Shown: one piece after another, positions 1 to 11,169 of the stretch
Layout: every line of letters begins with the position of its first letter
How positions within the stretch are numbered: position 1 is the first letter of the stretch
The notes under the pieces: generated by a model
What the model saw: the letters and a program-made list of their open reading frames with translations, nothing else
Database searches by the model: none
Told to the model about the DNA's origin: nothing
Assembly (NCBI GenBank): GCA_963920765.1
Contig: OY987250.1
Span: 11,586,409 to 11,650,408, forward strand
Direction of reading: 5' to 3'
From: Ulota crispa
Taxonomy: Eukaryota > Streptophyta > Bryopsida > Orthotrichales > Orthotrichaceae
DNA length: 64,000 bases
Translations under genes and position numbers: made by a program

Positions 1-25
1 CTAACTCTAGGCGCTTAGGCGTTAA
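1..25. repeat. Right end of a TTAA-type (piggyBac-like) MITE cut by the window edge
   Basis: Read on the minus strand from position 25, the sequence starts TTAACGCCTAAGCGCC, which matches the terminal repeat of the TTAA-flanked elements found across this window. The other end lies outside the window, so size is unknown. Confidence 0.5.
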
Positions 26-284
26 TGAACATTAATTCTTCTTCATTAAAACCTTCACGATAGCCAGGAAACAAAATTAATGATATACTTGAAAGTGATG
101 TGCTGAACATGCTGTCACTATAAGTGCAAGTGCAAAAGGTCAACATTTAGTACTAAGCTTACACTCCAAATAATCAGGTACCAAAATTCAAAAAAAGAAG
201 AAGTTAAAAGGCCAATTTTCAATTTGATTATTTCTTAATTTTGTTATTTTTCCCTCAACTCATAACATAAAAAATCTAGAAGGG

Positions 285-613
285 TAAGGTAGGAGGCTTG
301 AAAATTGTCGAGGCTCTAAAACCACTCATCCTCTGAAATGTACTCTTTTGTACATGCTTTTTTTTATAGATTTCCAAAATGTACAAGTAGGGTACATTTG
401 AGGTGGTGAGCCGTTTTAGAGTCTTATACTACTTCACCTTCAAATTTTCATAACTAATAGCACAAAACTCCAAAAAATATGAAATAGCTTAGGTTAGATG
501 CCAATTCTTCTTGTCTTTCAAGGAAATTTTACTAAAAAATATTTCAAGAAGTTCCACCTCCCCAAAATTCAGTTTTAGCCCTTACATGGTCAGTTTATGA
601 ACCTTCTACCTTA
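285..613. mobile_element. TA-flanked MITE with AGGTAG terminal repeats (copy T1)
   Basis: The element starts TAAGGTAGGAGG and ends with the inverted counterpart, CTTCTACCTTA. It is about 329 bp, has no coding capacity and is homologous along its length to 17669-18003. The TA at each border is the likely target duplication, judged from the 17669 copy, which interrupts another repeat. The class is therefore a TA-targeting non-autonomous DNA transposon; Tc1/mariner is the usual TA-targeting superfamily, but no transposase is seen to prove it. Confidence 0.65.
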
Positions 614-1638
614 CTTCAAACACATTGCACTTAGTAACTAACTCAAGATAAATTTATGCAACATTATATCTTCATTATTTTGGTTTTTACAATCTCACAT
701 CTTGAGCTTGTCAATAAAAAAAATTGTACGTACTCACCTACCCAAGTTTAAATAATATCATCTATTGTAGAATCATATTGAAAAAGGATGGGTAATTGAT
801 CTTGCAAAGAATTTAGTTTTTAATTTTTTACATTTCATTACAGTCTCATGGAACCCTAATTAAAACATGTACTAGAACTGATATACATTAATTTTGTGCA
901 TTCTAGAGTCTTGATTTAGAGAAACCCATACAATAGTTAGCCTTAGTTGATGAATTGAAAAACATTGATTTCTACAAAAATCACTACTAAGAACAAGATC
1001 AAAGTTCTTATTTTGGCTCAAAATTGTCATATTCTTCTTCATTACCTCCAAAAGATACCATCAAAGGTAGCATGTGTTATGTAGGTCTATATGTATTAAT
1101 CCATCAAATAGAACTTTTATAACTAAATAGTCATTTGTCATATCTAGGTTTTGTTACTCTTGATCTTTAAAGTAATGAGTTACAATTTGAAGATGCTAGG
1201 CCCATATAAGTATCTTTATTGGATTATTCTAACTTTTAATTGGACATGTGTTTCAATTCTTGGTAACCTTTTAACAATCTTGATTGTGGTTCAAAAGGTA
1301 TACATCAAGATGACTTTATTGTTGAGTTGCAAGCAACAATTATAGATAGGCCCAATTGGTTTGAAAATTTTCACACATACTCTCAACTTGCTTATACAAC
1401 AACATAATCCCTTGCATAATCCTAAGAGTTACAAAGAACACATAAGCACAAGATTTGGTTCTGAAGTTCTTTTTCTTCTTGACATACATAATCTTATATA
1501 AATTTAATCATTGCAAAAAAAAATTGTTATGAAATATTAGCATGCTAAGACACACTTGCAAGTTGCAACCTTTGGCAAGGAGATTTTCCCTACCAACAAA
1601 AGAATATGACAATAAATTGAGGTAGTTTTTAATCTTCC
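614..1638. other. AT-rich intergenic sequence, no feature seen
   Basis: Only short AT-rich open frames of about 60 codons occur, with no family resemblance. No terminal repeats, RNA gene or promoter could be recognised. Confidence 0.5.
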
Positions 1639-1748
1639 TTAACCCTTGAACGTTGACGGGGACAAAAATCATCCCCAGCAAAATCGTCCCCAGCAAATAC
1701 ACTGAGTTAGTGTATTTGCAGCAATAGGCCTCGGCGCTTAAGGATTAA
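1639..1748. mobile_element. piggyBac-like MITE, 110 bp
   Basis: Bounded by TTAA at 1639-1642 and 1745-1748. The left end reads TTAACCCTTGAACG and the right end, inverted, reads TTAATCCTTAAGCG. The interior is too short to code. TTAA duplication with termini beginning CCC is the signature of the piggyBac superfamily. Confidence 0.65.
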
Positions 1749-2089
1749 TAAAATTTTCATGATACCTAGTATTTTTAATCTCAACTTTGAAATTCCATAA
1801 CGTGTAGAAAACTTCTTGATTTTCTCATAACAAACCCCAAATTTGCATGTTTATGAACTCCAATTCCTCTAGATAAAACTTTCAAAAACCTTTTTTATAT
1901 ATGTATGTGCTTTCCATGAACTTTGAGACCCCCCAATTGTGCAAATTCTTGCCATTTAAATTGAAATTTGCCAAGGACTTGCTGGCGGAAATGTAAGCGG
2001 AAGATCTGAAGTAGACCCGGAGCAACTTCATCTCCACGGCTTTCATGAATTCCTACTCTCCACTCTTTGCAAAAGCATAGAACACAATA

Positions 2090-2321
2090 TTAACCCTTGA
2101 AGGGCCCTTGGGCTTTGGAGCTACGGTACCAAATATAGTCGCAACTAGTATTCAGAAGTTTGAATCAGTTGGAAATTATAGGTTACAACCATGCATATTG
2201 AAGGGCTGTATGATAGTGGGTGCATATTTTTTTTTGAAAAGTCCTCATAGTAGCTCAAATACATTTGTTCATACTGTCATACATACGGCCGCAAAGGGCA
2301 TTTGGACCCTTCAAGAGTTAA
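2090..2321. mobile_element. piggyBac-like MITE, 232 bp
   Basis: TTAA borders at 2090-2093 and 2318-2321. Left terminus TTAACCCTTGAAGGGCCC; right terminus inverted TTAACTCTTGAAGGGTCC, a match of 16 of 18 positions. The open frame that crosses it is not supported as a gene. Confidence 0.7.
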
Positions 2322-2973
2322 TTTGAGAAAAAATGTAATTTTGGGACTTTTGGAATTTTATTTTCTTGAATGATTATTTACCAAATTCTCTTTCAAGGAT
2401 ACAAAACCAAAAAGTCTCAAAAACTATACTTTTTTCTTAAATGAATGAATATTGCATTATAAGGTGGACTTTCATGCAAGCTAATTTTTGCAAATCACAA
2501 ACACACAAACAAAATGTCAACAAAGACCAATATGAGGTAGTCGGCTTGTAAACCGACCATCTATGGGAAAGATAGCATCTATGCAAAAATCGAGCCAATT
2601 TAGCACTTTGAAAATATTTTTGGTGGAAAATCAAAGAAGATATAGTTATGTGGTCATTTGAATTGATTTTTTCTACTTTGGTATGAATTAACTAAAATTT
2701 ATCAAAGCAAAAGATGCATAGGTATCTATTCTTAATCATAGGTGGTAGCATTCATGATGTAAAGGCAGCTTGCAAATGAAGCACATGAGTCCTAAAAGCA
2801 ACCACTACAAAGCCAAGAATGTTCCAATAAGGCTCTTAAATTGTGCAAACACCAATTCCATATTCCAATGCTCAATTCATGATTGAGAACATGTTTTCAT
2901 TTATTTTAGTATGACATATATCTATATTTTATTGGAAAACAAAACTCAACACAACCATGGCCAATAAGCACAC

Positions 2974-3900
2974 TTAACCCCTAAATGCCCAAGGGTGTTT
3001 TTCTTGTTTTCAGAAGGTAGTTTTGAAGTTTTTGAATTGTCCTTGTAAGATCATTAGTAAACATCAAAACAAAATTGTAACCATTGAATCTTGAACTTCA
3101 AGGTTTCTAGATGGCACTATCCAAAAGAATCCAAAATGGCCTCACGGATTTTAAGATATTTGTGATTGAATGATGATGAGTATGGATTTTTTGCTTTTTT
3201 TGGAACTACCCAAAACTTCTAATGCAAATTGGCAACTTTTGGATACAAAATTGGGAAACAATTGCTTAGGATGCTTTAGTGTTTATTGTTGTTATCTCAA
3301 AACCAATGGCCCCTCTTCCATATCCATGACCACAATTTCACAAATGAGCCTGTAACGCAACTGTCAAAACACAACCGTCTAATACAAAGAAATTTTCAGC
3401 TTCAATTATTGACCAAAAATCATTACAAATGAAAGATTTTCAATAGTGAATAGATTTTAATTTTTATAACAAAGACATTCCAAGTGAAATTAGTCCAAAA
3501 GCACTTTTAGATTTTGTTAGATGTCAAAATTTTAGAAAAAAGGCCCTTATTGCCCAAGGGAGTGCCCAAGGGAAATCTTCACCTTTTGCTCAACTTAGTG
3601 CCCATCTTTTCAATGTGGCAAATTCTCATAGGCTCTTTGACACTATTCACAACACTATTCATGACATTATTCACAACACTATTCATGACAAAAAATGTAT
3701 GCTTGTAGTTAACCTTCCACTAAAAACAAATGGAATAAGATATGGAGGAAGTTGAATTTGAATGGTGAAATTAACTTCAGTGCGCAACTTTTCCAAAAAA
3801 AAACCTCAAAACAATAAAATCTGTGCCTTCAACAAGGTTTCAAAGTTTCTTGAAATTTTTTGGACACTAGAATCTGGTGCCTTGGGCATTTAGGGGTTGG
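2974..3900. mobile_element. piggyBac-like non-autonomous element, 927 bp
   Basis: The left end is TTAA followed by CCCCTAAATGCCCAAGG; the right end carries the exact inverted copy of those 17 bases. The right flanking tetranucleotide is TTGG rather than TTAA, most simply a later substitution. Near 3640-3690 there is a short direct duplication of an about 21-bp unit. No transposase frame is present. Confidence 0.7.
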
Positions 3901-4216
3901 TAACTCATGTGACTCTCTTGAGGTTCTAAAACAATGCATGCACAAGTACAATTTCTAAACATAAAAAAAGGCGACCCATTTAAGAACCTCTGTGCACTGT
4001 TTTTGTGACCCTACATGGTTGATTCAAAATGACTGAATGCTTTAGAGCTGACTACCTTATGGAAATTACAAAAATCAAAAAAAATTGGACAATAGGGTTT
4101 ATAAGAGGGCATGTCTTGTCAATTGATTGATTTGGAAATATAATTAATTATTGCAAGGCTGCTACTCATTTTTAGTTTTTGTATGGCTATGTGGGATTAT
4201 TCTTTACGAACTTTAG

Positions 4217-4360
4217 TAAGGTAGACATAACCATTACGGAGCATTTAAGAAATCTGACCCTATGTACCCAAATTGTTCATTTCAGCTCTAAAATGAACAA
4301 TATGGGTACTTAGGGTCAGATTTAGAACCCGCTCCAAATTGGGTGTGGCTACCTACCTTA
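4217..4360. mobile_element. Foldback TA-flanked MITE, 144 bp (copy T2)
   Basis: It begins TAAGGTAGAC and ends CTACCTACCTTA. The two arms (4217-4286 and 4291-4360) are complementary over most of their length and meet in a very short loop near 4288, so the whole element could fold as one hairpin. The termini match the AGGTAG family seen at 285, 17669, 43953 and 44388. Confidence 0.65.
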
Positions 4361-5017
4361 GATCTTAGCCAACAATGTTGGCTCATGGAGATCCACTCTT
4401 AATCCCTGAGCACCTAGTCAACATTATATTGTTGATGGGCCCACAAACTTTATCTCACTTTTTCTCTCAATCCGTATGGTGAAAACAGTCATGGTCGGTC
4501 CCCATCAGTAAAGAAGGTAATCCTTTTTCAAATCCTGCAATCACTTTTTCTAAATGTAATTTTCCAAGCTGTGGTGACCATTAAACCCCATTTTCTCCTA
4601 AATCCTAAAATAACTCTGGGCTCTCATGAGTTTAATGTCAAGTATCTTACAAATAGGTGAAATAAAGCAATAGAGACAAGTTTGAACAATGAAGAAGCAT
4701 ATGACGCTAATACAAATGGCCTTCTTCAAACAAGTTATTTTCTCCATGTTCGTAAACGAAGTAATTTTTTTGCAAAAACCCGGAATAGAAATTGCTACCA
4801 TTGTTGAATAATGCTGTGTTAGACAATGTTGGAAGTCATAACATATTAAGCAGGTTGAGAAGTTTTTCCACAACAAATGAGACAAAGTAAACTAATGTTA
4901 TGATTGTGAAAGATTTAATCATAAGGAAAATAGAAAGACATGCAATCTACACTTGCTTTGATAACATCAAAGAACAATGGAGAGGCATCAACATTGTTCC
5001 CTATTGTAGACCTTTTG
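4361..5017. other. Intergenic, with one isolated TTAA-type end
   Basis: At 4399-4402 TTAA is followed by TCCCTGAGCACC, resembling the left terminus of the piggyBac-like family, but no partner end was found. A 95-codon frame on the minus strand (4598-4885) shows no recognisable domain and is not called as a gene. Confidence 0.4.
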
Positions 5018-5374
5018 TTAACCCCTGAACATCGGCACGGACAAAAAACGTCCTTTGCCTCTGAAAAAAGATTTTGTATCCTAGAAAAAGACTGATTTTG
5101 ATTTGAGTTTTTTTCAAAAGTGATCATAAATGCGTAGTGCATCATGGAAGTCAAAAAATTACCTCTTGAGACACATTCATTTTGTTTTGTAACCCAAATT
5201 GTGATACATGGTGTTTGCTCCAGAGTTGCCCTTTTTGCAATTTTCATGAGGGCACCATGCACTATTGAGTTTTCCAACTTTTTGAAGCAATACTACTGGT
5301 GCCCATGTACAAAACACTGTAGAATGCTACAGGCAGGGTAAGCCACGGTGATCCATCTGTCCTTTAAGGGTTAA
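5018..5374. mobile_element. piggyBac-like MITE, 357 bp
   Basis: TTAA at 5018-5021 and 5371-5374. The left end continues CCCCTGAAC and the right end, inverted, CCCTTAAAGG. A minus-strand open frame of 120 codons overlaps it, but it runs through both element and flank and has no protein resemblance, so it is taken as chance. Confidence 0.6.
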
Positions 5375-5434
5375 TGGCTAAAAGAATTTGCAATTATTGG
5401 GAGGGCCATCAAACTTGAGCTTTGGGTGCTGCGC

Positions 5435-6519
5435 TTAACTCCTTAAAGGCCCAAGTGTCCATTCAACATCCATTTGAGAACTCGGGTAGGGTCATATGGA
5501 GTTAATTTTTATTGGATGTTCTCAAAATTGTTATACAAGGTGTAAATATGTATCCCCAAGTGAGAATATAAAATTTTCCCCAATCAGATGCTCTAGTCAA
5601 AAGTCACTATTAGAAAATGAGCACTTTATGACTCTGATTTATGATTGTTGTGAGTCATTTAGAATTATGAATGACTCACAACGATCATAAATTGGAGTCA
5701 TAAAAAGCCCATTTTCTAATATTGAGTTATGCTACCCAAAAGAAATTGGGCAGCTCGGGCAATTTGGGCATCTTTAGAGAATCTTATGCTAAAAATCTCA
5801 TCATCTTTTGAAATTTGGCAATTATGTAACCAAAAAGACATGGTGTACAATTGTCAAGAAAATAAACAAATTGAGGTCTCACATCACATTCTAAAGGGAG
5901 TCAAACTTTGTTAACTATGTTTGAGTAGTTTCAAGAAAAAAAGTTTTCCTCTAACTTCAAGGCCTATTATCTATCAATCTATAAACCTAAAGCTCTTGGT
6001 ATATTTTTTCAAACATTCTAGATGTTTGTCTCTAACTTTTTTCCATTCAGATTACAAATAAAAGATGTCCTCATTGCACAAGAAATCATGAAAGAATGAC
6101 TAATGTATTGCTAGTTCACTAAACCTCCTTATACTGCTCAACAATTTAGAATAAGCTAGATTCATAATTTGCTCTTGAAACTTTTCGTGAGTGTACCTGA
6201 CAAGATTTAGATATCAATGGAAAAAAAATTTAAATTCAGGTTGACCAAAAAATTGACTCAAAAGAGGCTCAAAGTCTGCTGACCCATTTGGGCAAGGACA
6301 AAAAAACTTTTTTATAAATTTTGAATGCTATAACCTTTCAATTTGTGTGATCAAATGGGTTGAAATTTTTTTGCACTCAATATCAAAATGTTTTACTACA
6401 ATTTTGGACGGTTAAAGTTTCAAAAATAGTCTCCAAATTAAAATTCACATCAACATATCGAAAAAACACAAATTTTGGCAGTTTCTGGTGAAAACACCCC
6501 TTGGGCTTTTAGGGGTTAA
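5435..6519. mobile_element. piggyBac-like non-autonomous element, 1085 bp, interrupted by a CACTA MITE
   Basis: TTAA at 5435-5438 followed by CTCCTTAAAGGCCCAAG, and at 6516-6519 preceded by the inverted form of CCCCTAAAAGCCCAAGG. The interior holds a 120-bp CACTA-type element at 5605-5724. It does not encode a transposase. Confidence 0.65.
5605..5724. mobile_element. CACTA-type foldback MITE, 120 bp, nested
   Basis: It starts CACTATTAGAAAATG and ends with the inverse (one substitution in the last bases). The two halves are complementary through nearly the full length around a centre near 5665. The 3-bp repeat AGT flanks it at 5602-5604 and 5725-5727, as expected for the CACTA superfamily. 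It lies inside the 5435-6519 element and so is younger than it. Confidence 0.7.
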
Positions 6520-6976
6520 AAGAGTATTTTGGTTTGTTTTAATTTTTGAATTAACCTTTTTAAGCAAGGAGGTTAGAGTAATTTAGCCCCAAACCTAATA
6601 ACCGTCTCTCAATTTAGCACCCAAAAGCGCAATATCAATCAATTTTGCACCACAATGTCAATTTGTCATTTTATCGTTTCATTGGCAATTTCAAGGACCC
6701 GCTTTTTTTTCAGGAATGAAGGACAAGAAATCGGATTATTTGCCCAATTTGGTATGGTAGATACCGTGTATATACATGTGGTAAAAAGTATAATTTATTC
6801 TAATGATTTTTGAAAATTTTCTAGTACCAAAAAACTTTAGCTTATACACTCTTTGAGACATTTTCCTTATTTCAACCATTTTTTTCAATGGTCATTTTGG
6901 GCCTCACGAGAATTTGGCCTCATTTGGCAAAATCAACATTTCTACGTCTGGTTTGTAACCCACTATAAAATACCCA
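6520..6976. other. Intergenic, nothing recognised
   Basis: AT-rich sequence between two piggyBac-like elements. No terminal repeats, coding frames or RNA genes were seen. Confidence 0.4.
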
Positions 6977-7616
6977 TTAACCCCTAAATGCCTGAGGCCT
7001 TTTTTCGGCTTTTAGGAATTTGCTTCAAATTGAACAAAAAGGTAACATTTTAATAAACTGTATCAAGTTCTTTTAAATTGTAACCGTACAAATTCAAACT
7101 AGATATGTTAGAGGTCTTACAAGAAAAGAAAACACAACAATGTCACTAATGGATTGAAAGATTATGATGTTTGATCATGAGGGTGTTAAAATTACAAAAA
7201 TGACTTGAAGCCTTTGAATCCTCTTTTCACATGTTGGATTTGAAAAAATGACCATCAAAAAATATAAGGTTAAAGGATATAACATACATAACTCCAAGCA
7301 CTTTATCGCTTTTCAAAATCTATTTTACAATTTTTTCAAATGAATTTTTTATGTAAATTTTTCTTCTAGATTTAGTGTATTTGAGGCTCTTCCAAGAGCT
7401 CTCAACACTAGAGAAAGTTAAGACTCTTGCACAAAAGCTTGAATAAAAAAACTCATAAGTGATCATCTTCAAAATCAGATTGTTGATCCTAGAATTAAAC
7501 TTCACAAAGAGTAAATCCAAAATGTAAACTACTAAAAATAGTAACTTAGTTAGGTTTATTGATCTTTAGAGTATTACAAACACCAAAATTTGGTGCCGCA
7601 CGCATTTAGGGGTTAA
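6977..7616. mobile_element. piggyBac-like non-autonomous element, 640 bp
   Basis: TTAA at 6977-6980 and 7613-7616. Termini CCCCTAAATGCCTGAGGC and, inverted, CCCCTAAATGCGTGCGGC. It is homologous through its body to the element at 45474-46126, which lies in the opposite orientation; both share a stretch about 150-230 bp from the end around the hexamers TGATCA and CTAGAC/CTAGAT. No transposase frame. Confidence 0.75.
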
Positions 7617-7963
7617 TTTTTGAATTTGTAAAACCCATTGCAGTTGGGAGTTAGGTAGGCCTTTATAATGGGAATCACTCGGTTTATAAAACTATAAACA
7701 TACAATCCATCAAGTTTTCACATGCAGGCATCATTTTTAGTACAATCATCAACTTTTTACTTTGCAAAAAGATTACAGTTTACATTATTCCAAGATTTTT
7801 GAGCACCATTCAAAATAGATCAAAAAAACATCCTAAACCGAAGACATCTAAAATCTTAAAAGAGTCTCAAAAAGTCCAATCACTTTGGGAATTTATTTTG
7901 ATTGCTCTTGCATTTATTACAATAAAAAAACATTTGATATGTACAGAATGGGGTTGTGCACTT

Positions 7964-8302
7964 TCACACCACCAACGCCCAATTTTTTGAAATATCTCCA
8001 TGCTGATTGAGAGTTTTGGTCCTCCTCTTACGAATGTCAATAGTTGAAAAAGCATTGCAACTCCGCTCAATCTTGCGCTTCTTTACTTGCCAATTTGGAA
8101 GTTCATTGGGATTTTTCTTCCCCCACTTGGGGGCTTCTATGGTGGAACCACCATCTTTGCAAAGAGAAGAAATCATGGCATGCTTCTCCAAGTCTTCAAG
8201 GTCTGGAAAGGCTGAATACCCAGATCCATGATTTTTGGTATGACCCTCCACGAAATTGACAAAAGATGACATGAGGGTGTCCAAAGGCGTTGGGGTTGTC
8301 AT
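7964..8302 (-). CDS. Hypothetical protein, 112 aa, unrecognised
   Basis: An ATG at 8302 (residues MTTPTPLDTL...) opens a frame of 112 codons ending at 7964. The frame continues 48 bases upstream of this ATG without another ATG, so 8302 is the first usable start. The product is hydrophilic, with an acidic middle (DLEDLEK) and a basic stretch (VKKRKIER...IRKRRTK) that could be a nuclear localisation signal; no signal peptide, membrane segment or known domain is visible. A TATA box at 8541-8548 on the same strand would give a leader of about 210 bases. It sits between a piggyBac-like element and a satellite, so it could also be a fragment of an unrecognised transposon. Function unknown. Confidence 0.35.
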   Translation of the reverse strand: MTTPTPLDTLMSSFVNFVEGHTKNHGSGYSAFPDLEDLEKHAMISSLCKDGGSTIEAPKWGKKNPNELPNWQVKKRKIERSCNAFSTIDIRKRRTKTLNQHGDISKNWALVV

Positions 8303-8540
8303 GGCTAATGTGCAACTCTCAAGTTCTATTTCTAATAATTTAAACCTCACAAATGGTGGTTTATGAGTGCCAAACTATCAAAAACGATAAAGTCTCAAAA
8401 AGATGCAAATGGCTTCTATATATCCAAATGAAACAAAATGGCAAGTAAAGAAAAATAAGAAGATGCAGATGAGTAAGCCAAAGAAGCCAAAGCCCTAGTA
8501 AGCTTAGAGAAATGTGAGTTTTGAAGTAAAAGGCTTCTTG

Positions 8541-8548
8541 TATTTATA
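8541..8548 (-). promoter_or_regulatory. Candidate TATA box for the 7964-8302 frame
   Basis: The minus strand reads TATAAATA, a textbook plant TATA box. It lies about 240 bases upstream of the ATG at 8302, which would place a transcription start near 8510-8515. Support is by motif only. Confidence 0.35.
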
Positions 8549-8789
8549 AGTAGAAGGCGTGAGCAAGGCTTTTGCGTTTTTTCGAGTAAAAGTAAAGGTG
8601 AAAGCAAACGATCTTGAAAACCAAATTGTCTAGAGCCTTCTTCTACTTCTATTTTACTTTATTTTATTTTACATCCACGATGTATGTCTCATTTGACATC
8701 CACATTGTATGTTTTGTTCAACATCCACAAATTGTCTAGAGCCTTCTTTTACTTCTATTTTACTTTTCTTTTACTTTACATCCACGCTA

Positions 8790-9025
8790 ATATTTCATTC
8801 AACATCCATGTTGTATATTTCATCCAACATCCATGTTGTATATTTCAGCCAACATCCATGTTGTATATTTCAGCCAACATCCATGTTGTATATTTCAGCC
8901 AACATCCATGTTGTATATTTCATCCAACATCTATGTTGTATATTTCATCCAACATCCATGTTGTATATTTCATCCAACATCCATGTTGTATATTTCATCC
9001 AACATCCACGTTGTCATTTGACATC
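8790..9025. repeat. 25-bp tandem repeat (minisatellite), about nine units
   Basis: Near-identical 25-bp units follow each other, each holding CAACATCCATGTTG then TATATTTCA(G/T)C. The core is a dyad: CAACAT and ATGTTG are inverse complements separated by two bases. Degenerate, shorter relatives (CATCCAC.TTGTA) extend to 8670 on the left and 9035 on the right. Because 25 is not a multiple of three and the unit lacks plus-strand stops, all three plus frames stay open, creating frames of up to 168 codons that are best seen as artefacts of the repeat. Confidence 0.85.
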
Positions 9026-9230
9026 CACGTTGTAGACAGGCCCAATATCAAGGATGAGGTTTCACTTAATTTTGTCCCATTTTATCAACGCTGGTTAAGA
9101 CAAAAGTGTCATATCTTTAACAAAATAGTTAAATTTGGGGGTATTTGGGAATTTCGTTTCACAGCAGTCCTTGTTTTTCAGAGCTTTTGAATGTTGCAAT
9201 TTTGAAAATGTGAATCATGCCAATATTAAC

Positions 9231-10208
9231 CACTACAGGATTGATGTCCTCTTGGAGGACAAATGGGATTTTGAGTATATACTTACAACTAAATTACTTT
9301 GTGTGGTTTTTTGAGAATGTTATAGAAAATGGGGAATTCAAAGATTTGCATGGGTATTTAATTTTTTCTTCATTTTGATATTTTCTTCAGGAAGTTATGC
9401 ATGAATTTTGGAAAACAAGAGATGGGCAGCCTAAAAACTTTTTTAAAAATTGCATTTAAAAAAAATGAAAACTAGAAATTAGTACTTTAGATTTACATAT
9501 ATGTGGGAAGCATGGTCTAAGAAATACTTGAGATTTTTTGGTTGATTTCCTTTCTTTCCCATATTGAACCGGTTTATCAAGGAACTAATGTGGTTGTTTT
9601 CTTTTTTAATTCATACTGTAAATAAATAAAAATTTGATTTTCATGTGGTTTTTAAAATTTTGATTTTCAATTGGTTTTTCAGCCGATGTTTGTAAATTGC
9701 AAATGGTTTTTTCTCATTTCAGCTAGCTAGCTTTGTACTAGCTGCTAGTTCTTCCCAGACTTTGATCGGAAGCTTTGACAATTCAATTTCAATTTATGAG
9801 ATGAAAGTTATGAGAAATTTTGGTTTGCTAGTAGGTATAGTTTTGAGGGACTCCATACCTACCTGCAAACTAAAACTCTTCCATCTCATTAATTGAAATT
9901 GAAAGGTTCAAAACTTCCCACATATATGTAAATCTAAAGAACCAATACCTAATATTTTTTTTTAAATGCAAATTTTAAAAAAGTTTTTGGATTGCTTACC
10001 TCCCCTTCTTTTTCAAAATTCATGCATAACTTCTTCAATAAATGTTGAAATGAAAAAAAAATTAGATGCCCACGCAAATAATTGTTCATCTTCCTTAAAA
10101 GTTTCAAAAAATCACACAAAATAGTTTAGTTGTAATTACGTGTCTGAAATCCCATTTGTCTCCGTGGGACAACTATCAAAGGAGGAAAAAAAACAAATGC
10201 CAATAGTC
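9231..10208. mobile_element. Large foldback element with CACTA-like terminus
   Basis: Two arms of about 270-330 bp (roughly 9240-9500 plus 9780-9840 on the left, and 9850-10208 on the right) are inverted copies of each other; the left half holds about 260 bp of extra sequence (9510-9770). The left end starts CACTACAGGATTG. The right end, inverted, reads GACTATTGGCA, a possible one-base change from CACTA. No coding frame. A related single arm lies at 13760-14140. Confidence 0.6.
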
Positions 10209-10727
10209 TTGTTGTGAGGTAAAATGAGGTAAAAGAAGATAAAACGTAAAGCTATGGATGAGAAACATCCAGAGTAAATTTAGAGAATTGAATAACAAAA
10301 CATGACCACATTGCATATCCAGTTATTCCGTGCTCTCACCAGAAGGATTTATCTTTTATTTTTTCATTTTGTGGAGGGACATGCTAAAAGTGCATGTGGG
10401 TAAGGGAGAAATGGATTGAGTCATCCAAAACCGTGCGTTCATCCACTGATCCGCTATTATTAGAAATTTTCATTTATTTTTTGGCTCAGCAAGTTTTGAG
10501 AGGGATTTGGGGATTTCATCCATCTTTTAATGGTTTTAGTGTTAGGATAGCCGGTATCAAAAAAATTGTTCAGAAAAAGTTCCATGCTCACGGAGGATGT
10601 TATTAGGTGATCTTAAAATGGTGAGACATGAGCACAGATTCAAGATTCTATGAGCATGGGTGGATTCTTGACTCAAAATTAATGAAAAATTAAATAAACA
10701 ACAAGTCTTTAGTTTAAGATGCACAAT

Positions 10728-10925
10728 TCACTAGAAGAAAATTGTATTGGAATCCACAAAATTATGTGGGATTGGTTTTGTTGGATTCTTAGTTTCCCAC
10801 GCAAAATTTTGGAGAATTTCAAAGCATAAATACATTCTAATTCAAAAATTTGTTGTGGAAACTAGGAACTCAACAAATCCAATCTCACATAGTTTTGTCA
10901 ATTCCAACGCAGTTTTCTTCTAGTG
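10728..10925. mobile_element. CACTA-type foldback MITE, 198 bp
   Basis: It begins CACTAGAAGAAAATTG and ends with the inverse of CACTAGAAGAAAACTG. The inverted arms extend about 75 bp each. The trinucleotide ATT flanks both ends, matching the 3-bp target duplication of CACTA elements. Confidence 0.75.
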
Positions 10926-11169
10926 ATTATATGGCCTTGTGTACATGGTCATAGATAGAATCTATTATTTTGACAAGAAATTCCAATTCAATGCTCAAGG
11001 CTCATGGTTCATGGAGTAGACAACGCTATTTTGTGTGCATAAAACAATGAGTCCATGGGTATTGAGTCAAGATTTTGTGAGCGGGAACCAATTTTGAGTT
11101 CAAAATTCATCTTAAAAGTAAAAAAATAGCAATATTTTAAAAGGTAAATGTTTGTGATGCACAATTATA

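Noticed and set aside
4399-4402. Possible left end of another piggyBac-like element
   Set aside because: No inverted partner ending in TTAA was found within several kilobases.
8684-9190. 168-codon plus-strand frame of FIQHPCCIFHPTSMLY-type repeats, with two further overlapping frames
   Set aside because: It is a by-product of the stop-free 25-bp satellite; all three frames are open and no start context, promoter or family supports translation.
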